This document shows, piece after piece, positions 22,805 to 33,039 of a stretch of 64,000 nt of DNA. Both the position numbers and the translations under genes were made by a program. The stretch is taken from contig JAEUOG010000018.1 of NCBI GenBank assembly GCA_016790815.1, positions 1 through 64,000 of the forward strand. Reading direction: 5' to 3'. The stretch is from Dechloromonas sp. (GTDB lineage Bacteria; Pseudomonadota; Gammaproteobacteria; Burkholderiales; Rhodocyclaceae). Numbering within the stretch: the stretch's first letter is position 1; each line of letters starts with the position of its first letter. Under the pieces are notes generated by a model. It saw nothing but the letters and a program-made list of their open reading frames with translations. It ran no database searches and was not told the origin of the DNA.

Positions 22805-22859
22805 CGGCAAGCGTGCAGAGGCATAGAATGATCTAGTTCCCAACGCGTGGAGCTTCATC

Positions 22860-23132
22860 ATGAGTCACAAGCATGCACACCTGCTACGCAGCATTTTCCA
22901 GGACCCGCCGTCGGCCAACATTCACTGGCGCGAAATCGAGTCGCTGCTCCATCACCTCGGTGCCAACGTTGAGTCTGCCCACGGCGCACGCTTCAAGGTC
23001 ACGCTCAACAAGGTCGAAGCCTTCCTGCACCATCCGCACAACAGCAGCACCTGCAGCCGGATGGACATCAAAGCGTTGCGCGAGGTACTGACCCACGCCG
23101 GGGTCACGCTGTCGTCCTACGAGGCAAAATAG
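22860..23132 (+). CDS. HicA-like small protein without HicB partner
   Basis: 90 residues, mostly one compact alpha/beta domain. The central IHWREIESLLHHLGANVE and the later ALREVLTHAGV resemble HicA mRNA-interferase-fold proteins, with a conserved-looking histidine region FLHHPHN. A GGAG ribosome binding site precedes ATG. No HicB-like antitoxin flanks it, so it is probably a solitary, domesticated member rather than a toxin. The family call is moderate and function is unknown. Confidence 0.65.
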   Translation: MSHKHAHLLRSIFQDPPSANIHWREIESLLHHLGANVESAHGARFKVTLNKVEAFLHHPHNSSTCSRMDIKALREVLTHAGVTLSSYEAK

Positions 23133-23190
23133 CCCAGCCCCGGCAAGCCGTTGTGACCTCCGATAGACAACCAGGATTGAGTCGGGCCAC

Positions 23191-26100
23191 GTGACTACGC
23201 CAGAGGGTTCACCAGCCAAGGCAGGCAGCCCGGCCAAGCCCCGGCAGCATAACCACCGCCTGCAATGGCTTGCCCTGCTGACGGCCCTGATTCTGCTCGG
23301 GGCCCAGATCATGTTTGATCAGATGCAGGCGCGTCAGCGCTTGCTGGACGACGCTTCCAGCCGCCTCGAAAATCATAGCCAGGTTGTCATGGAAGCGCTG
23401 GAGCGAAGGCTGCGCGCCATGAGCGCCGTCCTCGACAAGCTACGCAAGACCATTCCCGTTCAACTGGTGCAGGCAAGAGGGCTGGCTGACCTTACCGATG
23501 AGCTGACCTCATTGACCCCCGCACTGAGCGGTGTGCGGACACTGACCTACTTCGATGCAAAGGGCACTGCAGTGGCCAGTAGCCGAGGCGAACTGGCCGG
23601 AAAAAACTTTGTGGGGCGTCCCTATTTTCAGGAGATATTGCTCAACCCGAGCACCGATGTGCTGTACGTCAGCGAACCGTTCGTCACCACGCTGGGCGCC
23701 TTCACAATGACGGTGAGCCGCACGATGAAGGGACAGAATGGAGATTTCGCCGGCATCGTCACAGCGACCATCGACAACGAAAGCATCAGCACCCTCCTCC
23801 GTTCCATGCATGCGGGTAGCGAAACAACGCTATCCGTCATCCACGGCAAAGGAAAATTGCTGAGTATCATCCCCGAGCGGAGTGCTTCGCCAGCGGGCAC
23901 AACAGTAAGCGGCCCTGGTTATTTTTTCGCGCGGCACATGGCGAGCGGTCAGGCGGCCAGCCTGATGACCGGTACCTCGCCACTCACCGGTGGCGCAGAA
24001 AGTCTGATGTCGATGCGAACGGTACGTGTCGACGCGTTGGCGATGAGCGCGCCTCTTGTCGTCGGTGCAGCACGCAATATCGATGAAATCCTGGCGCCGT
24101 GGCGCCAGCAGGTTTATACAAGAATTGCTTTTTTTGCACTGGTCAGCGCCGCCTGCATCCTCCTATTGTGGCTGCAACAACGCCGGCAAATCGCCTTCGA
24201 TCGACAGCTTCGCGAGAGGGAGGAGGAAAGCCGTCGTTCCCTGACGCTGCTTCAGCGCTTCATCGACCACTTTCCCGGAACCGCTTACCTCAAGGACGCC
24301 GACTCGCGAACACTCGTCGCCAATCAGGGCTTCCAGACCTTTCTCGGCATCGACCACGCGAGCATGATAGGCAAGACCAGCGCGGAACTGTTTCCCGGCG
24401 AATTCGGCCAAAAAATAACCGATGACGACCGAAAAGTGCTCGAAGACGGGGCTACCGTTGTCATCGATGAAAGTCTGAATGGCCGCGACTACGAATCGAC
24501 CAAGTTCGTGGTCGACGATGGCTATGGCAATCGGCTGCTCGGCGGAATGACCCTCGACGTCACCGAGCGAAAAATGGCTGAACGCGAGCTCAAGACGCAA
24601 CTGGTGCAGCTGCGCCAGCTCAACCAGCAGCTTCAAACGGCGGAAGAAGGCTTGCACCGGCTGTCTGCTGCAGTTGAGCAAAGCCCGGCCAGCATCGTCA
24701 TCACCGACCTCGACGCCAAGATCATCTTCGTCAATGAAGCGTTTATCAAGGCCAGTGGCTATACGGCACAGGAGGCCATCGGCCAGAACCCACGCTTTCT
24801 CCAGTCCGGAGAGACCGCGCCGGAAACCTACAGTGACATGTGGCCGACACTGCTGGCGGGAAATGTCTGGCGCGGCGAGTTCCAGAACAGGCGCAAGGAT
24901 GGATCGGGCTATCTGGAGCAGGCCACCATTTCACCGGTTCGCGATGGCAACGGCCAGATCACCCATTACGTCGCAGCCAAGGAAGACGTCACCGAACGCC
25001 GCCGCGACGAGGCCGAACTGGACGCCCACCGACGGCATCTGGAAAACCTGGTCTTGCAGCGCACCTATGAGCTGGCCACCGCAAAGGAAAAAGCCGACGC
25101 GGCAAATCGCGCCAAATCCGAGTTTCTGGCCAACATGAGCCACGAAATCCGTACGCCCATGAACGCCATCATCGGCCTCAATTACCTGCTCAGGCAAACC
25201 CCGCTGCAACCCGATCAACATGAAAAGCTGCGCAAGGTCTCGGCCGCAACCGAGCATCTGCTGCAGATCATCAACGACATTCTGGATCTCTCCAAGATCG
25301 AGGCGGGCAAGATTCTGCTTGAAAACGACGCCTTCTCCCCGAGTGAGCTCGTGCAAAACGTTGGCGCCATGATTCGCGACAAAGCTGCCAGCAAGGGCCT
25401 GACCCTGAACATCGACACGAGTCTCCTGCCGCGACGCGCCGTCGGGGACATCACGCGCCTGCGCCAGGTGCTACTCAACTTCGCCGGCAATGCGCTCAAG
25501 TTCACGGCAACTGGCAGTATTTCCATCGGCGGCGAACTACTGAACAGCAATGAAAAAACAATGACCTGCCGCTTTACGGTCAGGGATACCGGCATCGGTA
25601 TCAGCCCGCAGGACACGTTGCGTCTGTTCAACGCGTTCGAGCAACTCGACAGCTCGACCACGCGGCGCTTTGGCGGAACCGGACTGGGACTGGCCATCGC
25701 CCGCCATCTTGCCGAACTGATGGGCGGCGAAGTCGGTGTCGAGAGCACCCCGGGCGTGGGCAGTTGCTTCTGGATTACCGCCCGCCTGGGCATGACCGCC
25801 GCCGATGCGGCCCCTGTACCGGAAAACACCCCTACGACACAGATGAAAGGGCGTGTCCTCGTGGTCGAGGATGAGCGCATCAACCGGGACATCGCCGTGG
25901 AGCTTCTGTCCAGCGTCGGGCTCGATGTTGTCACTGCCGAAAACGGGTCGCTTGCGGTCGACTGCTATAAACAGTCAAATTTCGATCTCATCCTCATGGA
26001 TATCCAGATGCCGGTACTCAACGGACAGGATGCGACCCGGCAGATTCGCGCCATGGAAAACGGGGCCTCGGTCCCCATCGTCGCACTGACGGCCAACGCC

Positions 26101-26460
26101 TTCGAGGCTGACCGCGAGCGCTGCATCGAAGCAGGCATGAACGACTTTCTGGCCAAGCCGGTACACCCGGACACACTTTACGCCGTGCTGGCCAAGTATC
26201 TTCCCGGAACCGTGCTGCCCGCCTCGACCATTCCGGAAAAGATGGACGAATCGCTCATCTCCAACGAGTTCCTGCTGAAAATGGATGTTCTGCGTGATTT
26301 GCTGAGCAAGGGAGATATCGAGGCGACCCGAGAGTTCAATCGACTACAAGCGGACATCAAACGCCACTACCCAACCGAGCAAGAGCAATTGCGCCACGAA
26401 CTCGCCATCTTCAATTTTGATGCCGCGCTGGCAATCGTCGAAAGATTAAAAAAACAGTAA
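23191..26460 (+). CDS. Cache-PAS-PAS hybrid sensor histidine kinase
   Basis: Membrane receptor of 1089 residues. TM1 (about 24-42) is followed by a periplasmic Cache-like sensor and TM2 (about 311-328). Two PAS domains (about 353-460 and 486-600) lead to a HisKA domain with NMSHEIRTP (His651), an HATPase domain with FGGTGLGL, and a receiver with LMDIQMP (Asp937). About 70 C-terminal residues follow without a recognisable Hpt site. The GTG start at 23191 is the only one that keeps TM1. It heads the signalling island, 100 bases before the next gene. The ligand is unknown. Confidence 0.93.
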   Translation: MTTPEGSPAKAGSPAKPRQHNHRLQWLALLTALILLGAQIMFDQMQARQRLLDDASSRLENHSQVVMEALERRLRAMSAVLDKLRKTIPVQLVQARGLADLTDELTSLTPALSGVRTLTYFDAKGTAVASSRGELAGKNFVGRPYFQEILLNPSTDVLYVSEPFVTTLGAFTMTVSRTMKGQNGDFAGIVTATIDNESISTLLRSMHAGSETTLSVIHGKGKLLSIIPERSASPAGTTVSGPGYFFARHMASGQAASLMTGTSPLTGGAESLMSMRTVRVDALAMSAPLVVGAARNIDEILAPWRQQVYTRIAFFALVSAACILLLWLQQRRQIAFDRQLREREEESRRSLTLLQRFIDHFPGTAYLKDADSRTLVANQGFQTFLGIDHASMIGKTSAELFPGEFGQKITDDDRKVLEDGATVVIDESLNGRDYESTKFVVDDGYGNRLLGGMTLDVTERKMAERELKTQLVQLRQLNQQLQTAEEGLHRLSAAVEQSPASIVITDLDAKIIFVNEAFIKASGYTAQEAIGQNPRFLQSGETAPETYSDMWPTLLAGNVWRGEFQNRRKDGSGYLEQATISPVRDGNGQITHYVAAKEDVTERRRDEAELDAHRRHLENLVLQRTYELATAKEKADAANRAKSEFLANMSHEIRTPMNAIIGLNYLLRQTPLQPDQHEKLRKVSAATEHLLQIINDILDLSKIEAGKILLENDAFSPSELVQNVGAMIRDKAASKGLTLNIDTSLLPRRAVGDITRLRQVLLNFAGNALKFTATGSISIGGELLNSNEKTMTCRFTVRDTGIGISPQDTLRLFNAFEQLDSSTTRRFGGTGLGLAIARHLAELMGGEVGVESTPGVGSCFWITARLGMTAADAAPVPENTPTTQMKGRVLVVEDERINRDIAVELLSSVGLDVVTAENGSLAVDCYKQSNFDLILMDIQMPVLNGQDATRQIRAMENGASVPIVALTANAFEADRERCIEAGMNDFLAKPVHPDTLYAVLAKYLPGTVLPASTIPEKMDESLISNEFLLKMDVLRDLLSKGDIEATREFNRLQADIKRHYPTEQEQLRHELAIFNFDAALAIVERLKKQ

Positions 26461-26560
26461 ATCTGAAATTTTATTCACAAAATACGCAATACATCTTGTC
26501 TGAGGTCTTCGGGCGAGAGAGACTAGCGACGTTGAGCGAATTGCAAGGAGGGCAGGAGGC

Positions 26561-29482
26561 GTGACAGGGCAGGACAATCAGACTCAAGGGCCAGGAAAGC
26601 CGATTGTGTTGATCGTCGACGACGTGCCTGACAACCTGAGCGCCATTTCGGAAATGATCAGCGATCTTGGCGTAGATGTTCGGGTCGCCAACAGCGGTCC
26701 TGTCGCCATTCGTTATGCCCGGCTGGCCCCCCAGCCTGATCTTATCCTGCTCGACGTCATGATGCCCGACATGGATGGCCATGATGTTCTCCGGGTCCTG
26801 CGTGGCGACGAGGCTACCCGCGATATTCCGGTGATATTCGTTACCGCCCTCGATGACCCGGACAACGAAGAGCGGGGCATACAGGAAGGGGCTGTCGACT
26901 ACATCACCAAGCCGATCAACCCCGCGGTCCTCGGCATTCGCGTCAAGGCCCAGCTTGAACTGAAACGGGCCCGCGACATCGCTGCCGTGCAAAAGGTCTG
27001 GCTGGAGCAGGAAATCGCCCGGCGCGTGGCCGAAAACACCCAGCTTGAAACCAGTCTGCAAGCAGCCCTGGCAACCTCCGGTTTCGGCATCTGGGAACAC
27101 GATCATGAGCGTGGTAGCAACCACTGGAGCCCCAGCCTCGCGCAAATTATCGGCCTGACCGAGGGGCCAACAACCATTGCCGAGTGTATCGAACTGGTCC
27201 ACCCCGAAGACCGTAGTTCTGTCATTCAATACTTAGAGGGCCCCACCGATCAGGGCGACGAAATCCATATCGATGAATTGCGCATGCGCCATGCCGATGG
27301 CCACTGGGTCTGGATGGAAGCGAGAGGACGCGTACTGCGTCGGGATGCCCATGGCAAAACAGCCCTGGCCCTGGGGACCATGGCCGACATCAGCCGGCGC
27401 AAGATGGCGGAGGCCGAGCACCGTTTGTCATCGGTTGTTTTTTCGGGCATCAGCGATGGCGTCTGCATCACCGACACCCACGGCGACATTCTGCTCACCA
27501 ACCAGGCCTTTTCAAAGGTAACCGGCTACAGCCCAAGTGAAGCGCTGGGCAAAAACCCGCGCCTGCTCCGTTCCGGGGCACATGGTCCCGAGTTCTATCG
27601 CGACATGTGGGACGCCATAAACCGGCATGGCAACTGGCAGGGCGAGATCACCAACCGGCGCCATGATGGCGAACTACTGACCGAATGGCTAAGCATTTCG
27701 GCCGTACGCGACCAAAGCGGGCGCCTCACAAATTATGTGGGCATATTCAGTGACTTGTCGGAGCGCCAAACAGCTGCCGAACGCATTCAATATCTTTCCA
27801 GCTACGACCCGCTGACCAACCTGCCCAATCGCAGCCTGTTTGCCGACCGCCTGGGGCAGGCCCTGATCAGTGCACATCGCTTCAATCGCGAAACTGCGGT
27901 CATCCTGCTTGACCTTGACCGCTTCCGGTTCATCAACGACACCCTGGGCCCGCCCGTTGGTGATGCCGTACTGATCGAGGTTGCCCGTCGCCTCAGTCTG
28001 CAGGTGCGCGATGGCGACACCATAGGCCGCCGCTCCGGCAATGAATTCGGCTTCGTGATGGCCAATCTGAGTCATGAACAAGACACCGTTGCACTCGCCC
28101 AGCGCATACTCGACACCATTTCCGTTCCGTTCGAGATTGGCGAGCACACCATCGGCATGAGCGCCTGTATTGGCATTAGCGTCGCCCCGCGCAACGGCAA
28201 GGATGTCGACACCCTGATGAAGTGCGCCGATGCTGCGCTGCTGCGCGCCAAGAAGTGCGGCCAGAACACCTTCCGCTTCTATTCACCGGAAATGGATGCC
28301 GATGCATCGCGCCGGCTAGGACTTGAGGCAGCCCTGCGACAAGCCCTGCTGCGCAACGAACTGACCGTCCATTACCAGCCACAGATAAGCCTCGACAGCG
28401 GCAACTTGATCGGGATGGAAGCACTGCTGCGCTGGAACAACCCGGAGTTTGGCGCTGTTTCCCCAGCCGAATTCATTCCGATAGCCGAAGACACGGGGCT
28501 GATATTGTCGATAGGCGAATGGGTCTTACGCACGGCCTGCCTGCAGGCCCGGCTGTGGCTGGATCTTGGCCTTGCCAGTCTGCGTATTGCGGTCAACCTC
28601 TCCGCACGCCAGTTTCGTCAGACAAACCTGCCAGCTGTCGTCAGCCAGTGCCTGGGTGAAACCGGCCTGCCAGCCAGTGCGCTCGAACTGGAAATCACCG
28701 AAAGTTCGCTGATCGACGACATTGACGAAGCCATTGTCCAGTGCAAAGCCCTAAAGGTACTCGGCATCAAGATTTCGCTCGACGATTTCGGCACAGGCTA
28801 TTCATCGCTGTCGTATATCTCGCGCCTCCCTTTCGACAAGATCAAGATCGATCAGAGCTTTGTCCGGGACATTACCGAAAACCCGGTCAACGCAGCCATC
28901 GCCTCGGCGGCCATCGTCATGGCGCGCAGCCTCAACCTGACGGTACTGGCTGAAGGTGTCGAAACCGAAGCGCAGGCCAGTTTTTTGCGCAGCCGGCGCT
29001 GCGATTCGATGCAGGGTTATCTGTTTAGCCGCCCCCTGCCCGCCGCGGAATTTGAGCAATTGCTCTCCGGCAGCAAGCGCCTGCAATTGGCCGACAATCT
29101 TCTGGACAAGGCGCGGACGCTTCTTGTCGTCGACGATGAGCAGAACATTCTGAATGCTTTGACGCGCCTGCTACGCAGAGAGGCCTTCAATATCCTGACA
29201 GCCAAGTCACCCGCCGAAGCCTTCGAGCTTCTGGCCAAGCATTCGGTCCAGGTCATCCTCTCCGACCAGCGCATGCCCGACATGTCGGGAACTGAATTCT
29301 TTGCCAGAGTCCGCCAACTCTACCCCGACACCATCCGGATCGTACTGACCGGCTACACCGATCTCGAGTCGGTGACAGGCGCAATCAATCGAGGGGCCAT
29401 CTACAAATTCCTGACCAAGCCCTGGGATGACGACACGCTGCGCGAACAGATACGCGAAGCATTCCGGATCGCCAAAACCTGA
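26561..29482 (+). CDS. REC-PAS-PAS-GGDEF(degenerate)-EAL-REC c-di-GMP phosphodiesterase
   Basis: Soluble 973-residue protein. An N-terminal receiver (Asp65 in LLDVMMP) is followed by two PAS domains (about 160-410) and a GGDEF domain whose active site reads SGNEF (492-496), so cyclase activity is unlikely. The EAL domain is complete (E620 in EALLR, VNLS, EITES, DDFGTGYSS, AEGVE). A second receiver at the C-terminus has Asp902 in SDQRMP and an LTGYTD ... KPWDD signature. GTG start with a strong AAGGAGG-type ribosome binding site. Two differently built receivers around a phosphodiesterase suggest two kinase inputs. The next gene starts 2 bases later. Confidence 0.93.
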   Translation: MTGQDNQTQGPGKPIVLIVDDVPDNLSAISEMISDLGVDVRVANSGPVAIRYARLAPQPDLILLDVMMPDMDGHDVLRVLRGDEATRDIPVIFVTALDDPDNEERGIQEGAVDYITKPINPAVLGIRVKAQLELKRARDIAAVQKVWLEQEIARRVAENTQLETSLQAALATSGFGIWEHDHERGSNHWSPSLAQIIGLTEGPTTIAECIELVHPEDRSSVIQYLEGPTDQGDEIHIDELRMRHADGHWVWMEARGRVLRRDAHGKTALALGTMADISRRKMAEAEHRLSSVVFSGISDGVCITDTHGDILLTNQAFSKVTGYSPSEALGKNPRLLRSGAHGPEFYRDMWDAINRHGNWQGEITNRRHDGELLTEWLSISAVRDQSGRLTNYVGIFSDLSERQTAAERIQYLSSYDPLTNLPNRSLFADRLGQALISAHRFNRETAVILLDLDRFRFINDTLGPPVGDAVLIEVARRLSLQVRDGDTIGRRSGNEFGFVMANLSHEQDTVALAQRILDTISVPFEIGEHTIGMSACIGISVAPRNGKDVDTLMKCADAALLRAKKCGQNTFRFYSPEMDADASRRLGLEAALRQALLRNELTVHYQPQISLDSGNLIGMEALLRWNNPEFGAVSPAEFIPIAEDTGLILSIGEWVLRTACLQARLWLDLGLASLRIAVNLSARQFRQTNLPAVVSQCLGETGLPASALELEITESSLIDDIDEAIVQCKALKVLGIKISLDDFGTGYSSLSYISRLPFDKIKIDQSFVRDITENPVNAAIASAAIVMARSLNLTVLAEGVETEAQASFLRSRRCDSMQGYLFSRPLPAAEFEQLLSGSKRLQLADNLLDKARTLLVVDDEQNILNALTRLLRREAFNILTAKSPAEAFELLAKHSVQVILSDQRMPDMSGTEFFARVRQLYPDTIRIVLTGYTDLESVTGAINRGAIYKFLTKPWDDDTLREQIREAFRIAKT

Positions 29483-29484
29483 CC

Positions 29485-32400
29485 ATGAAACCCAGTCTGC
29501 TGGCCAGCTTTCTCAGTCGCTTCCTTCTTGTCGCCGCGATCATAATCGGCGCTACGTGGTACTACGACCATAGCGAAAATGCGCGCCTCCTTGGCAAGGT
29601 CAAAAGCAAGGAAATGCTCGATGTAGGCTTGGGCAGTTCGTCACTGCTCCGCCACCTACAGTCGATAACCGGCGACCTGCGTTTCATTTCCCAGCATTTC
29701 GCCATGCAAAAAGTGGTCAACGACCCTGCCTCTCCCGAGATCGAGCGACTTGAAATCAACTTTCCGACACTGCTGGAGGCCAAAAAAATCTATGACCAGC
29801 TGCGCTGGATCGATGCCAGCGGCCAGGAAATCGTCCGTGCCGATCTGAACAACGGCCATCCCAGACTGGTGCCACGAAACGCGCTCCAGAACAAGGGAGA
29901 CCGGTATTACTTTATGGACGCCATGAAATTGGCTGCCGGGCAGATATACCTTTCTCCGCTTGACCTGAATATTGAAAACGGAACGATCGAAATACCCCAC
30001 AAGCCGATGCTCCGCGTCGCGACACCCGTTGCAGACCATCGCGGAGTCAAAAAGGGTATCGTCATCATCAATTTCCTTGGCAAGACGATGTTGGATCGCT
30101 TTATCGCCGATAACGGCGGGGGCAATAGCCATGTCTCCCTTGTAAACGACGCCGGGTACTGGCTGCATGCCGCCAATCCAGCCGATGCCTGGGGCTTCAT
30201 GTTCAACGATGCGACGCGCACGTTGGCCCATCGCTATCCAGCCAGCTGGGCGCGAATGAGCGACCGGAACGGCCAGTTCACCGACGAGAACGGGCTATGG
30301 ACATTTGAAAGTGTCTATCCAGTTCATACAGAAATACCGGACAGCGCGTCTGCGAACGATCCAGCACAAAACCAGTATCGCTGGCTTGTTGTTTCCCACC
30401 TGGATCGCGACTCATTGGCGGCCATGACAAGCCAGGGAAGAATGGAAAGATGGCTCCTGGCGGCAGGGCTGCTGATGCTTTCAGCACTGGTCATTCTGGC
30501 AATGTTGCGCTTGCGTGGTCAGGAACAAAAAGTGCAGGAGCGCTTTCGGGCCATTTTCGACTCCGCCACGCTCGGAATCGCCGTGCTATCCCCTGAAAAA
30601 GCCTGCATCTCTGCGAACCCGGCACTGTGTCGCATATTGGGTTACGACGCCGAAGAGCTGATGCGAACTGACTGGCACGCACTGACTCACCCGGACGACC
30701 TGGCGATGGAAACCGCGAACCTCAACGCGGTCCTGTACGGCGAATCTTCTGGCTATTCAGGCGAACAGCGTTTGATCGGCAAGGATGACACCCTCGTCCA
30801 TACCACTCTTTCCGTACGCGCGATCCGCCAAGCAAACGGGAAGGTAGATTTCCTGGTGGCCATCGTCGATGACATTAGCGCTCGGATTGTTGCCGAAACC
30901 GAGCGGAACGCTTCCATCAAGATGCTGCAGCGCTTTTTGGACCACCTGCCAGGCAGCGCCTACGTCAAGAACTCGGACTCCCGCATCCTGCTGGTCAACA
31001 AAGGCTATCAGGAACGGTTCGGGTTCGATGCAAAAGATGTACTGGGGCGACTTTCAAGCGAGGTATTTCCTGGGGAGTTCGGTGAGAAAATCATTGCAGA
31101 TGAAGCCCGCATACTTGCCACCGGCGTCACGGAGCGTATCGAATATTCCCGGAATGGGCGGGTGTTTGAGAGTATCAAGTTCGCCATCCCACGCGAGGAT
31201 GGCAGCGCAGACCTGGGCGGCATCAGCATGGATGTTACCGAGCGCCGAGCGACTGAATTGCAACTTTCCCAACAAGTCCGTCGTTCAGCCGTATTGCTGG
31301 AGTTGCCGAAAAAAGCCGAGGCGCTTTCCGAGAGAGCGCTCATGCAATTTGCACTGGAACGGGCCGAAGAGCTGACGCAGAGCGTCATAGCCTTCATGCA
31401 CTTCGTCAATGTCGATGGCGAAACCATCGAACTGGCCGCCTGGTCAGCCAGCACGCTGGAGAAATACTGCACGGCCGCGTTCGACAACCACTACCCGCTC
31501 TCCGAAGCAGGCATCTGGGCCGATGCGGCACGTCAAAAAACGCCTGTCATCGTCAATGACTATGCCAACGCCCCGAATAAGCAGGGGCTTCCCGCCGGCC
31601 ACTCAGCCCTGACCCGCCTGCTCAGCGTCCCTGTCATGGAAGAGGGCGAGGTCCGCATGATGACGGGCGTAGGTAACAAAGCCTCTGATTACACCGATTT
31701 CGATGTCGAAACCGTACAGTTGATTGGTAGTGAGACTTGGCGCATCGTCTGCCGCCAGCGCTCGGAAAATGCCTTGCGCCTTGCCACACAGGTGGTGAAC
31801 GCCAGCCCGGCGGTCTGCTTCCGCTGGGCGGCGACGGATGGCTGGCCGATTGTCTTTGTTTCGGAAAACGTGGCGCAATGGGGCTATAAGGCTCACGACC
31901 TCCAGTCCGGCAAACCCGTGTTCGCCGACATGGTTCACCCCGACGACCTGCAGCGCATCGGCGATGAAGTAGCCCGCCATTGCGCGTCAGGGGCAACGGA
32001 ATACGAGCAGGAATATCGCATCCTGACAGCTGAAAATCGGGTCATTTGGGTAGTCGACCGCGCAATCGTTCAGCGCAACGATACTGGCGCACCCGAATTC
32101 TTCAACGGCGTTCTGACGGACATTACCGAGCGCAGGCGCCAGCAGTCCGAGCTGAATGACGCGCTCCAGCAGCAGAAAAAGCTCAACAAGCGCCTTGAAG
32201 AGGCCAACAACCAATTAATGCAGTCGGAAAAAATGGCCTCAATCGGGCAGTTGGCGGCGGGGGTTGCCCATGAACTGAACAACCCGATCGGTTTTGTCCA
32301 TTCCAATCTGGGGACGCTGGATGGCTATGTGCACGACCTGATGGCCATCATCGCCGCATACGAGACCCTGCTCAGCAAGACGGGCGAAACGCATCCCCAT

Positions 32401-33039
32401 GATGAGGAAGTCCGGCGCCTGCTGGAGCAGCACGATTTTGCCTTCCTCAAGGATGACATTTTCAGCCTTATCGCCGAGTCAAAGGATGGCCTTGGTCGGG
32501 TCCGCAAGATAGTGCAGGACCTCAAGAATTTCTCGCGCGTCGGCGAACAGGAATGGCAGGAAGCAGACCTGCATCAGGGCATCGACTCGACGCTGAACAT
32601 TGTCTGGAACGAGTTGAAGTACAAGGCCAAAGTGGTCAAGGAGTATGGCGACATTCCCCATGCTTTCTGCCTGATTTCACAACTCAATCAGGTTTTCATG
32701 AACCTGCTGGTCAATGCCGGCCATGCCATTGAAACGCAGGGCACGATTACCATTCGCACCAGCCGGCACGGTGACGACAGTATCTGTGTTGAAGTCAGCG
32801 ATACGGGCAAAGGCATCGCGCCTGAGCACATTAACCGGATATTCGACCCTTTCTTCACGACCAAGCCGGTTGGCAAGGGCACGGGGCTAGGACTTTCGCT
32901 GTCCTACGGTATAGTCAAACGACATGGCGGCAGGATTGAGGTCGAGAGTATCGAGGGGCAGGGCACCACCTTCCGTCTTGTGCTGCCGATCAAGCCGCCA
33001 CGGAACGTTGAAACAAAAGACTCGGAGACTTCAAAATGA
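29485..33039 (+). CDS. Cache-PAS-PAS-GAF-PAS sensor histidine kinase
   Basis: Membrane receptor of 1184 residues. TM1 (about 9-29), a periplasmic Cache-type region and TM2 (about 322-342) are followed by two PAS domains (about 350-590), a GAF domain (about 590-765) and a further PAS (about 770-890). A coiled coil then leads to a kinase core with QSEKMASIGQLAAGVAHELN (His929) and an HATPase FTTKPVGKGTGLGLS motif. It lacks its own receiver, so it must phosphorylate separate partners. Its core is clearly paralogous to that of the hemerythrin kinase at the end of the operon. The 3' end overlaps the next ATG by 4 bases. Confidence 0.92.
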   Translation: MKPSLLASFLSRFLLVAAIIIGATWYYDHSENARLLGKVKSKEMLDVGLGSSSLLRHLQSITGDLRFISQHFAMQKVVNDPASPEIERLEINFPTLLEAKKIYDQLRWIDASGQEIVRADLNNGHPRLVPRNALQNKGDRYYFMDAMKLAAGQIYLSPLDLNIENGTIEIPHKPMLRVATPVADHRGVKKGIVIINFLGKTMLDRFIADNGGGNSHVSLVNDAGYWLHAANPADAWGFMFNDATRTLAHRYPASWARMSDRNGQFTDENGLWTFESVYPVHTEIPDSASANDPAQNQYRWLVVSHLDRDSLAAMTSQGRMERWLLAAGLLMLSALVILAMLRLRGQEQKVQERFRAIFDSATLGIAVLSPEKACISANPALCRILGYDAEELMRTDWHALTHPDDLAMETANLNAVLYGESSGYSGEQRLIGKDDTLVHTTLSVRAIRQANGKVDFLVAIVDDISARIVAETERNASIKMLQRFLDHLPGSAYVKNSDSRILLVNKGYQERFGFDAKDVLGRLSSEVFPGEFGEKIIADEARILATGVTERIEYSRNGRVFESIKFAIPREDGSADLGGISMDVTERRATELQLSQQVRRSAVLLELPKKAEALSERALMQFALERAEELTQSVIAFMHFVNVDGETIELAAWSASTLEKYCTAAFDNHYPLSEAGIWADAARQKTPVIVNDYANAPNKQGLPAGHSALTRLLSVPVMEEGEVRMMTGVGNKASDYTDFDVETVQLIGSETWRIVCRQRSENALRLATQVVNASPAVCFRWAATDGWPIVFVSENVAQWGYKAHDLQSGKPVFADMVHPDDLQRIGDEVARHCASGATEYEQEYRILTAENRVIWVVDRAIVQRNDTGAPEFFNGVLTDITERRRQQSELNDALQQQKKLNKRLEEANNQLMQSEKMASIGQLAAGVAHELNNPIGFVHSNLGTLDGYVHDLMAIIAAYETLLSKTGETHPHDEEVRRLLEQHDFAFLKDDIFSLIAESKDGLGRVRKIVQDLKNFSRVGEQEWQEADLHQGIDSTLNIVWNELKYKAKVVKEYGDIPHAFCLISQLNQVFMNLLVNAGHAIETQGTITIRTSRHGDDSICVEVSDTGKGIAPEHINRIFDPFFTTKPVGKGTGLGLSLSYGIVKRHGGRIEVESIEGQGTTFRLVLPIKPPRNVETKDSETSK

